64,000 nt of DNA from Pseudomonas ceruminis (GTDB lineage Bacteria; Pseudomonadota; Gammaproteobacteria; Pseudomonadales; Pseudomonadaceae), in NCBI RefSeq assembly GCF_021602025.1, contig NZ_BQHW01000022.1, positions 51,375 to 115,374 of the forward strand, given 5' to 3'. The notes beneath the pieces were generated by a model. That model was not told where the DNA came from. It saw nothing but the letters and a program-made list of their open reading frames with translations, and ran no database searches. This document shows positions 56,959 to 64,000 of this stretch, one piece after another (position 1 is the first letter of the stretch; every line of letters begins with the position of its first letter). Made by a program: the position numbers and the translations under genes.

Positions 56959-57618
56959 TCAGTCCTGCACGGCCCACACCTGATCTGCAGCGGCGAGGTA
57001 GATGCGGTTCCCCGGTGTGGGCTCGATGTTCCATCCGCCGGTGAATTCACCGAATGCCGGTAGCAGGCTGACCTGTTCGCCCAGTACGAAACAGGGTAGC
57101 CGCAGCCGTTGGCGTGCGCGGCCACGCAGCACGAATACCGGGTGTACATGGCCCGCGAGCACCGGGTAGTCCTGGTGAACGTCAGGTTCATGCTGCAGCG
57201 CAAACGGCCCCAGTACCCAAGGTTGGTCCCTGACCTCGATACCCAACTGAGTGGGCGGATCGCCTGCGTGGCGGTCATGGTTGCCGCGTAGCAGCACCAT
57301 GCGCACATGGGCGTGTCGTGCCCGCCACGCCTGCAGCCTGGCCAGCGTGGCCGGTGCCCGAGCGGTCCGCGCATGCAGAAAGTCACCCAGGATGATCAAT
57401 TGCTCGCAGTCACAGCCCGTCAGCAGAGCGTCCAGGCGCTGTAGGGTGGCGTCCGTGGTGCCACGCGGTACCGGTTGGTGCAGGGCCCGATAGCTGGCTG
57501 CTTTGCCGATGTGAACATCGGCCACCAGCAGCGCCCGCTGCGCGGGCCAGTAAACGGCACGATCAGGCATCAGCCATAGTGTCTGGCCAAAATGTTCGAC
57601 GGTAAGGTGAGTGCTCAT
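56959..57618 (-). CDS. pdeM: PdeM, ligase-associated metallophosphoesterase
   Basis: 219 residues. Calcineurin-type metal motifs: LLVADVHIGKA, LIILGDFLHAR, LLRGNHDRH, and AGHVHPVF. It is the phosphoesterase/endonuclease partner of the bacterial LigC-Lhr-Core-Exo repair cluster. Its ATG overlaps the helicase TAA by one base, so it is translated directly after it. Confidence 0.92.
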   Translation of the reverse strand: MSTHLTVEHFGQTLWLMPDRAVYWPAQRALLVADVHIGKAASYRALHQPVPRGTTDATLQRLDALLTGCDCEQLIILGDFLHARTARAPATLARLQAWRARHAHVRMVLLRGNHDRHAGDPPTQLGIEVRDQPWVLGPFALQHEPDVHQDYPVLAGHVHPVFVLRGRARQRLRLPCFVLGEQVSLLPAFGEFTGGWNIEPTPGNRIYLAAADQVWAVQD

Positions 57619-60068
57619 TACGTCCTGTTCGCTGCTTTTTCCAGGTCTGCGACCATTCGCGCGATGCGAGTGGCCAGTTTTTCCGTGCTCAATGTTTCAC
57701 GCATGCCTTCCACCAGCAGGGTGAAGGCCAGCGGCCCTGGCCGCTGCAGGGCGTGTATGTCCAGTTGCAACCGACTCAGTTTCAGTAGCTGTGCCTGCAG
57801 GCGCTCGATTTCCAGCTCTTCGCGCAGCACTTCATCGCGGGCCTGGCCCAATAGCAGGTTGTCGGCATCGTGTTTGCGAAAGACCTCGTAAAACAGCCCG
57901 CTCGAGGCCTGGATCTGACGGGTACTCTTCTGCGCGGCGGGGTAGCCGCCAAACACCAGGCCTGATATCTGTGCGATCTCCCGAAAGCGCCGCAATGCCA
58001 TTTCACCAGCGTTGAGGCTGGCCAGCACGTCGTCCAGCAGGTGGTCGATGGACAGCGCCGCGGGCAGATACGTTGCCCAGTCCACCGGGCTTGGGCTGAC
58101 CAGCTCGAAGCCATAATCACTCACCGCGATGGACACCGACAGCGGCTGGTCGCGGCTGACGCGCCAGGCGATCAGGTTGGCCAGGCCCAGGTTGGCCATG
58201 CGCCCGGCGAAGGGGTAGAGAAACAGGTGCCAACCCTGGCGAGAGGCGAGGGTTTCGGCCAGCAGCGTGCCTCTGGTAGGCAAGGCGGACCATTGTGCCT
58301 GCAGTGTCAGCAAGGGCCGTACTGCGTGCATCTCCGGGCCGTCGTAGCGCCCATGGGCGGCGGCATCGAGTTTTTCCACCAAGGCCTCGGCCAGTTCGCT
58401 GGAAAGCGGCATGCGCCCGCCATTCCAACGCGCCACTGCCGCCTTGCGCGCTGTGCTGCGGCGCACGTAAGCCGTCATGTTCTCCACCCGCACCAGTTCC
58501 AGCACCCGCCCGGCGAACAGCAAGGTATCACCTGGCCGCAGGCGAGCGATGAACGCTTCCTCGACACTGCCCAGGTGCTTGCCGCCGCCGCCTTTGCTCC
58601 AGTATTTGAGTTGCAGGCTGGCATCGCTGACGATGGTGCCGATGCCCATCCGGTGGCGTCGCGCCAGGCGTTCGCTGGCAACCCGCCAGAGGCCGTCGGG
58701 GTGGGCCTGGACACGCTGGTAGTCGGGGTAGGCGCTCAGTGAGTTACCGCCATGGCAGACGAAATCCAAGGCCCATTGCCATTGGCTGTCGCGTAGCTCG
58801 CGAAACGCCCAGGTACTGCGTACCTCGGCGAGCAGTTCAGCAGGGCGAAAGCCGCTGCCAAGGGCCATGCTGACCAGATGCTGTACCAGTACATCCATGC
58901 ACAGGCGGGGCGAGCGCCGGGCTTCGATGTGCCCCGCTGCCAGCGCGCTGCGTGCGGCCGCCGCCTCGATCAATTCAAGGCTATGGGTAGGCACCAGGGT
59001 AATCCGCGAGCTGCGCCCAGGGGCGTGGCCAGAGCGGCCAGCCCGCTGCATCAGGCGGGCGATGCCCTTGGCTGAGCCGATCTGCAGCACGCGCTCCACG
59101 GGCAGAAAGTCCACGCCCAGGTCCAGGCTGGAAGTGCACACCACCGCTTTGAGTGTGCCCTGTTTGAGGCTGAGCTCAACCCAGTCGCGGGTGGCACGGG
59201 CCATCGAGGCGTGATGCAGGGCAAGCTGGCCTGCCCATTCGGGGCGGGCGTCGAGCAAGGCCTGATACCACAGTTCGGCTTGGGCACGGGTGTTGGTGAA
59301 CACCAGGCTGCTGGTGCTGCTGTCGAGCGCCTCGGCAACCTGATGGAGCATTTTCAAGCCCATGTGCCCAGCCCACGGGAAGCGTTCGATCGCACTGGGC
59401 AACAATGTATCGACCACCAGCCGTTTGTCCTGGCGGCCTTTTACCAATTGGCCACCTTGCGGCAAGAGGACTTCGAGCGCGTGCGGCAGGTTGCCCAGAG
59501 TGGCCGAAAGGCCCCAGGTGACCAGGCCAGGGTGCCAGCGCCGCAAGCGCGCTAGCGCCAGCTGCAACTGCACGCCGCGCTTGTTGCCGAGCAGTTCGTG
59601 CCATTCGTCGACCACCACCAGGCGCAGGTGGGCGAAGTCTTCGCGGGCTTGCGCCCGTGTCAGCAGCAGGGTCAGGCTCTCGGGGGTGGTGATCAGCGCG
59701 CTTGGCAGGCGCCGAGCCTGGCGGGCGCGCTCGGCGCTGCCGGTATCGCCACTGCGCACCCCGATACTCCAGTTCAGGCCAAGCTCGTCCAGGGGCATTT
59801 GCAACGCCCGTGCGGTGTCGGCTGCCAGGGCGCGCATGGGCGTCACCCACAACACCTGCAGCGGTGCGGGCTTGGGCCCGGTCGTGGGCTGGGCGAACGC
59901 GCGTAGCGCAGCCAGCCACACGGCGTAGGTTTTGCCGGCCCCGGTGCTGGCATGCAACAGGCCTGATTCACCACGGCCTACCGCGGCCCACACGTGCCGC
60001 TGAAACGCGAAGGGCTTCCAGCCGCGTGCGGCAAACCAGGCATTGGCGAGGTAGGGGGATGCAGGCAT
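57618..60068 (-). CDS. ligase-associated DEXH helicase (Lhr-Core type)
   Basis: 816 residues, the length of Lhr-Core. Walker [20 protein letters not shown] box [15 protein letters not shown], and [11 protein letters not shown]. It unwinds 3'-tailed DNA with ATP and belongs to the repair cluster with ligase, exonuclease and PdeM; the P. putida protein of this family has been studied biochemically. Distinct from the full-length Lhr at 12130-16410. Confidence 0.93.
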   Translation of the reverse strand: MPASPYLANAWFAARGWKPFAFQRHVWAAVGRGESGLLHASTGAGKTYAVWLAALRAFAQPTTGPKPAPLQVLWVTPMRALAADTARALQMPLDELGLNWSIGVRSGDTGSAERARQARRLPSALITTPESLTLLLTRAQAREDFAHLRLVVVDEWHELLGNKRGVQLQLALARLRRWHPGLVTWGLSATLGNLPHALEVLLPQGGQLVKGRQDKRLVVDTLLPSAIERFPWAGHMGLKMLHQVAEALDSSTSSLVFTNTRAQAELWYQALLDARPEWAGQLALHHASMARATRDWVELSLKQGTLKAVVCTSSLDLGVDFLPVERVLQIGSAKGIARLMQRAGRSGHAPGRSSRITLVPTHSLELIEAAAARSALAAGHIEARRSPRLCMDVLVQHLVSMALGSGFRPAELLAEVRSTWAFRELRDSQWQWALDFVCHGGNSLSAYPDYQRVQAHPDGLWRVASERLARRHRMGIGTIVSDASLQLKYWSKGGGGKHLGSVEEAFIARLRPGDTLLFAGRVLELVRVENMTAYVRRSTARKAAVARWNGGRMPLSSELAEALVEKLDAAAHGRYDGPEMHAVRPLLTLQAQWSALPTRGTLLAETLASRQGWHLFLYPFAGRMANLGLANLIAWRVSRDQPLSVSIAVSDYGFELVSPSPVDWATYLPAALSIDHLLDDVLASLNAGEMALRRFREIAQISGLVFGGYPAAQKSTRQIQASSGLFYEVFRKHDADNLLLGQARDEVLREELEIERLQAQLLKLSRLQLDIHALQRPGPLAFTLLVEGMRETLSTEKLATRIARMVADLEKAANRT

Positions 60069-60136
60069 GCGGGCATGGCGTCCTTCAAAGGCTGTGCTTC
60101 TACAGACCGCTTGCCCCCGCCATTGGTTTTACCGGA

Positions 60137-61252
60137 TCAATTGGCCAGTAGGTAACCGCTGCGGCAGACCTGTTCACCGGCGACATGGGCGATGACCATG
60201 CCTGCGGTGGCCATGCGGCGCACGCTGCGGGCATAAAGCAGGCCCGGTTGGCTGTTACGCACAGCGGTCACCCGGTCGGTGAGCGGGTCGATGACTTCGG
60301 CGATCAGTTGCCCGGCTTCCAGGTGCTGGCCTGGGCGCACGTGATAGACCAGCAGCCCGCCCAGTGGCGCCGATACCGGCTCGACGGCAGCCAGCGGCGT
60401 CGCCGGGTGTGGCAGTGGCGGCAAGGCCGCGGCAGGTCCTTCGATGACGCCGGCGTGGGTGAGGTAATCGAGGATCGCCTGGCTGTCCTTGCTGGCCAGC
60501 TCGTGGCTGACATCGGCCTGGCCCCGCAGTTCGACGGTGACCGAGACGCTGCCCAACGGAATCGGGAAGCGCTTGCCGAAACGTTGCTGCAGTTGCCACC
60601 AGACCAGGCTCAGGCACTCGTCGAACGATTGCCCGCCAGAATCGGTGGCCAGCAGGCTGGCCTGAGCGCCGAGATAGCGGGCCAACGGCTCGACGTGTGG
60701 CCAGGCTTCCGGGGTGGTGTAGAGGTGCTCTACGGCCTCGAAGTCGCAGTGCAGGTCCAGCACCAGGTCGGCATCGCAGGCCAGCCGCTGCAAGGTCAGG
60801 CGCTGTGACTGCAACGGGGTGTGCGCCGGATGGGCATCCAGGCCACGGCGCAGGTATTCGCGGATAAGCGCCAGGTTATGGGCGGGGTCCTGGGTCAGGT
60901 AGCCGTCTATCTGGTCACCGATGCTGTCGGAGAGGTCGACGAAATTGCGGTTGAAGTTTTCACCGCTTTGCAGCTCGAAACGGCCCAGTGGCGCATCCAG
61001 CATCACCTGTTCCAGCCCCACTGGGTTGGCCACAGGCACCAGAATGATTTCACGGCGCAGCCGCCCGTGCTGTTCCAGCTCTGCCAGGCGGCGCTTGAGG
61101 TGCCAGGCTACCAGCATGCCGGGCAGTTCATCGGCGTGCAGCGAGGCCTGAATATACACTTTGGCACCACCGCGCGGGCCGAAGTGGAAGCTGTGCAGTT
61201 GACGTGTGACCCCGGGAACGGGGCAGAGCAGGTCGTGGGTCGAATGGTGCAT
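60137..61252 (-). CDS. succinylglutamate desuccinylase/aspartoacylase-family protein
   Basis: 371 residues from ATG 61250-61252 (MHHSTHDLLCPVPGVTRQLH) with AGGA six bases upstream; the longer opening to 61348 has no support. M14-type zinc site: LHADELPGM (His, Glu) and LDLHCDF (His). A C-terminal lipoyl-like region (GLLVYHVRPGQHLEAGQLIA) is present. Such enzymes hydrolyse acylated amino acids or similar amides; substrate unknown. It lies inside the DNA repair cluster on the same strand, 105 bp after the ligase and 68 bp before the helicase. Confidence 0.85.
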   Translation of the reverse strand: MHHSTHDLLCPVPGVTRQLHSFHFGPRGGAKVYIQASLHADELPGMLVAWHLKRRLAELEQHGRLRREIILVPVANPVGLEQVMLDAPLGRFELQSGENFNRNFVDLSDSIGDQIDGYLTQDPAHNLALIREYLRRGLDAHPAHTPLQSQRLTLQRLACDADLVLDLHCDFEAVEHLYTTPEAWPHVEPLARYLGAQASLLATDSGGQSFDECLSLVWWQLQQRFGKRFPIPLGSVSVTVELRGQADVSHELASKDSQAILDYLTHAGVIEGPAAALPPLPHPATPLAAVEPVSAPLGGLLVYHVRPGQHLEAGQLIAEVIDPLTDRVTAVRNSQPGLLYARSVRRMATAGMVIAHVAGEQVCRSGYLLAN

Positions 61253-61357
61253 GGTGGTCCTGGCTGCGTGGCGAAAACGGTCTGCGACACGGGTCGGCAG
61301 AAAGATAGAAGCATAATTTTGCCCAGTGTGCCTCTTCGCAGGCGGCAACCCAGGGCG

Positions 61358-63016
61358 TCAGGCCAGCAGCGCCTGCAAGGTCGCCAGGTCATCGGCCTGT
61401 TCGACTGCTTTGTCCAGGCGCCAGCGCAGCATGCGCGGAAAACGCACGGCGATACCGCTCTTGTGCCGCTTTGAAAGGGCTATACCTTCAAAACCCAGTT
61501 CGAATACCAGGGTAGGCGTGACGCTGCGCACGGGGCCAAAGGTTTCTACCGTGGTCTTTCGGATGATGGCATCGACCTTGCGCATCTCCTCGTCGCTTAG
61601 CCCTGAATACGCCTTGGCGAAGGGCACCAGGGCACGTTCCGGGGTGCCAGGAGGGGCGTTCCAGACGGCGAAGGTGTAGTCGCTGTAGAGGCTGGCCCGT
61701 CGGCCGTGGCCACGTTGGGCATAAATCAGCACGGCATCGACGCTGAACGGGTCGACTTTCCACTTCCACCACAGGCCCATGTCCTTGGTGCGGCCGACGC
61801 CGTACAGGGCATCGCGCTGCTTGAGCATCATGCCTTCGACACCGAGGCTACGTGATTGCTCGCGCTGGCGGGCCAGGTCGCTCCAGTCTTCGCCTTCAAG
61901 TAAGGGTGACAACAGCACCGGGACTAACGGATGGGCCTGCAGCAACCACTCCAGTTGGCGGCGGCGTTCGTGTTGCGGGCGGTTGCGCCAGTCCTCGCCT
62001 TGCCACTCCAGCAGGTCATAGGCCTGCAATACCACGGGGGCATCGGCCAGCAGCTTCTTGCCCAAGGTTTTGCGCCCGATACGCTGTTGTAACAGGGCGA
62101 AGGGCTGCACTGCCAGGGCATCGGCTGTGGCACCGGGTTTCCAGACCAGGATTTCGCCATCGAGTACAACACCGTCCGGCAAGGCCTCTGCCAGGCAGTG
62201 CAGCTCGGGGAAGCGCTCGGTGATCAACTCCTCGCCCCGCGACCATACCCACAACTGCCCGTCGCGCTTGACCACTTGGGCGCGGATGCCGTCCCACTTC
62301 CATTCAATCTGCCAGGCGCTGGGCGGACCCAGCAGCGCCTCGAACTCATCCACTGGCGCCTGCAGCGCATGGGCGAGGAAAAACGGGTACGGTTGGCCAC
62401 CGCGTTGGCGATGTTCATCGGCCGATTCGGCGGCGATCAGCTTAAGGTAGCTGGCGGCCGTAGGGCGGTGGCCGATATCGGTGTAGCCGACCAGGCGCTG
62501 GGCAACCCGCTTGGCATCCAGCCCAGCCAGCTGTGCCAAGGCCCGGGTCACCAGGAGCTTGGAAACGCCGACGCGGAAACTGCCGGTGATCAGCTTCAGG
62601 CACAGCATCAGGCTGGCGCGGTCCAGTTGTGCCCATAGCACTGGCAGGCGCTGGAAAAGCGCCTCAGGTGGCAAACCACGCAAGGGCAGCAGGTGTCCCT
62701 CGACCCAGTGGGCAAGGCCATCGTCGCTGGCGTCGCCGGTTTGGGGCAGCAGCAGGGAAATGGTTTCGGCCAGGTCCCCCACTGCCTGATAGCTTTCTTC
62801 GAAGAGCCAGTCGGGCAACCCCGCCAGGGCGCTCGCCAGTTCGCGTAATACGCGGGTGGGGACCAATTGACGTGGTCGTCCGCCCGCCAGGAAATAGACC
62901 GCCCAGGCGGCGTCCTGGGCGGGGGCGGTGTTGAAGTAGTCGCACAGGGCTGCCAGCTTGGCGTTGCTGGAGGTCGTCGCGTCCAGGCGCAGGTACAGGT
63001 CTGCAAAGGCTTTCAT
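61358..63016 (-). CDS. ATP-dependent DNA ligase, LigC-type (ligase-associated repair)
   Basis: 552 residues. Adenylation Lys240 in EWKWDGIRAQVV (motif I KxDG). N-terminal helical DNA-binding domain of Lig1-type (about 1-200), then OB fold ending EQADDLATLQALLA. Its ATG overlaps the exonuclease stop by 4 bp. Seals nicks with ATP as part of the LigC cluster; it supplements the NAD-dependent LigA found elsewhere. Confidence 0.93.
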   Translation of the reverse strand: MKAFADLYLRLDATTSSNAKLAALCDYFNTAPAQDAAWAVYFLAGGRPRQLVPTRVLRELASALAGLPDWLFEESYQAVGDLAETISLLLPQTGDASDDGLAHWVEGHLLPLRGLPPEALFQRLPVLWAQLDRASLMLCLKLITGSFRVGVSKLLVTRALAQLAGLDAKRVAQRLVGYTDIGHRPTAASYLKLIAAESADEHRQRGGQPYPFFLAHALQAPVDEFEALLGPPSAWQIEWKWDGIRAQVVKRDGQLWVWSRGEELITERFPELHCLAEALPDGVVLDGEILVWKPGATADALAVQPFALLQQRIGRKTLGKKLLADAPVVLQAYDLLEWQGEDWRNRPQHERRRQLEWLLQAHPLVPVLLSPLLEGEDWSDLARQREQSRSLGVEGMMLKQRDALYGVGRTKDMGLWWKWKVDPFSVDAVLIYAQRGHGRRASLYSDYTFAVWNAPPGTPERALVPFAKAYSGLSDEEMRKVDAIIRKTTVETFGPVRSVTPTLVFELGFEGIALSKRHKSGIAVRFPRMLRWRLDKAVEQADDLATLQALLA

Positions 63017-64000
63017 GCCTGAGCCTCCGTGGCTGGGGTGTCATCCTCCTCGCCGTACTCGGTCACGAAGGCACGCGCATCAAGGCCCTGTTCACTCAGG
63101 TAACGGACCAGCACACCCACCGAGCCGTGGGTGACCATCACCCGCTCGGCACCGGTCTGACCAATCGCCCACAGCAGCCCAGGCCAGTCGGCGTGGTCGG
63201 ACAGCACGAAGCCACGGTCCACACCGCGGCGCCGCCGCGTGCCTCGCAGCAGCATCCAGCCGCTGGCGAACGCATCGCTGTAGTCGCCAAAGCGGCGCAT
63301 CCAGCTGCTGCCCGCTGCCGAAGGCGGAGCCAGGACCAAGGCCTGACGCAGCAGCGGGTCGTTGCGGGGGATGTCGCCGGCATAGAGGGTGGGGGGCAGG
63401 TGCACACCGGCCTCGCGGTATACCCTGTTCAGCGGCTCGACCGCACCATGCACCAGGATCGGCCCGATGCTTGGGTCCAGCCCATGCAGAATCCGCTGCG
63501 CCTTGCCGAAGGCATAGCAGAACAACACGCTGCATTTGCCCTGGTCTCGGTTGGTTCGCCACCAGTTGTTGATTCCGGCGAAAATGTCCGCCTGGCTGGG
63601 CCAGTGGTAAATGGGCAGGCCAAAGGTCGATTCGGTGATGAAGGTGTGACAGCGCACGGGCTCAAAGGCGGCGCAGGTGCCATCCGGCTCGACCTTGTAG
63701 TCGCCCGAAGCGACCCACACTTCACCTTGATATTCCAGGCGCACCTGTGCGGAGCCCAACACATGCCCGGCAGGGTGCAGGCTGAGGGTGACGCCGTGAT
63801 GCTGTATGCATTCGCCGTAGGGCAGGGTCTGCAGGTCGATGCCCTGGCCCAGGCGGCTGCGCAGGATGCCAGCACCTGGGGCGGCCGTCAGGTAGTGGCG
63901 GTTGCCGCTGCGGGCGTGGTCGCCGTGGCCATGGGTGATGACGGCGCGCGCCACCGGGCGCCAGGGGTCGATGTAGAAATCGCCGGGCGGGCAATAGAGG
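63013..64000 (-). CDS. ligase-associated exonuclease, metallo-beta-lactamase fold (cut by window edge)
   Basis: Open from the right edge to 63013, about 329 codons; the start lies outside. The N-terminal part visible reads LYCPPGDFYIDPWRPVARAV, then metal motif THGHGDHARSG, and later ASGDYKVEPDG, FITESTFGLP, VLSDHADWPG. This is the MBL/beta-CASP-type nuclease of the ligase-associated cluster, a manganese-dependent DNA nuclease. It is first in the operon in this window. Confidence 0.9.
   Translation of the reverse strand, partial: LYCPPGDFYIDPWRPVARAVITHGHGDHARSGNRHYLTAAPGAGILRSRLGQGIDLQTLPYGECIQHHGVTLSLHPAGHVLGSAQVRLEYQGEVWVASGDYKVEPDGTCAAFEPVRCHTFITESTFGLPIYHWPSQADIFAGINNWWRTNRDQGKCSVLFCYAFGKAQRILHGLDPSIGPILVHGAVEPLNRVYREAGVHLPPTLYAGDIPRNDPLLRQALVLAPPSAAGSSWMRRFGDYSDAFASGWMLLRGTRRRRGVDRGFVLSDHADWPGLLWAIGQTGAERVMVTHGSVGVLVRYLSEQGLDARAFVTEYGEEDDTPATEAQA

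Overview
The window is chromosomal DNA from a fluorescent pseudomonad, most likely of the Pseudomonas putida group. Evidence: high-GC coding sequence, P. putida-type REP elements, the acidic amino acid system aatJMQP-aauSR next to glpDRKF, and the block grxD-bfr-bfd-prx-rnt-pyrC-motY-argG known in pseudomonads. No rRNA, tRNA, CRISPR array, IS element or prophage was seen. Almost all sequence is explained by about 55 protein genes.

Layout. 1-8.5 kb: cut OprB-type porin; a ZnuD-like zinc TonB receptor under a Zur box; a small VF530-type protein and a Pr6Pr membrane protein; a PadR regulator (YqjI-like) with a siderophore-interacting ferric reductase (YqjH-like) behind a double palindrome and a Fur box; a very large bifunctional penicillin-binding protein. 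8.9-19 kb: amino acid permease, FMN/Fe-S glutamate-synthase-like protein, full-length Lhr helicase, Nudix hydrolase, MetR, secreted alpha/beta hydrolase. 19-25.6 kb: AauRS two-component system and the AatJMQP ABC importer, with a sigma-54 promoter and two AauR sites upstream of aatJ. 26-30 kb: a 1375-residue NEL-type (IpaH/SspH-like) predicted E3 ubiquitin ligase with a dermonecrotic-toxin-like N-terminal part, whose Shine-Dalgarno lies in a perfect hairpin. 30-35 kb: glycerol genes glpD, glpR, glpK, glpF with GlpR-like operators. 35-47 kb: ybaK, an orphan ABC ATPase overlapping argF, a molybdopterin oxidoreductase, grxD, bfr/bfd with a Fur box, peroxiredoxin, rnt, pyrC, motY, argG. 47-54 kb: an orphan LuxR-type response regulator with a BvgA-like inverted heptamer upstream, nth, a reduced rnfA-D-G-E set lacking rnfB and rnfC, and metG. 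54-64 kb: mrp, a REP pair, a cold-shock protein, dcd, a small proline-rich protein, and a ligase-associated DNA repair cluster (exonuclease, LigC-type ligase, Lhr-Core helicase, PdeM) interrupted by an aspartoacylase-like gene.

How the genes work together. Metal homeostasis recurs (Zur/ZnuD, Fur/YqjIH-like, Fur/Bfd-Bfr). AauRS senses acidic amino acids and would drive aatJMQP by sigma-54. GlpF, GlpK and GlpD move glycerol to dihydroxyacetone phosphate under GlpR. The most unusual items are the NEL ligase toxin with its possibly occluded ribosome site, and the Rnf-like set that has lost its iron-sulfur subunits and most of the matching membrane cysteines.
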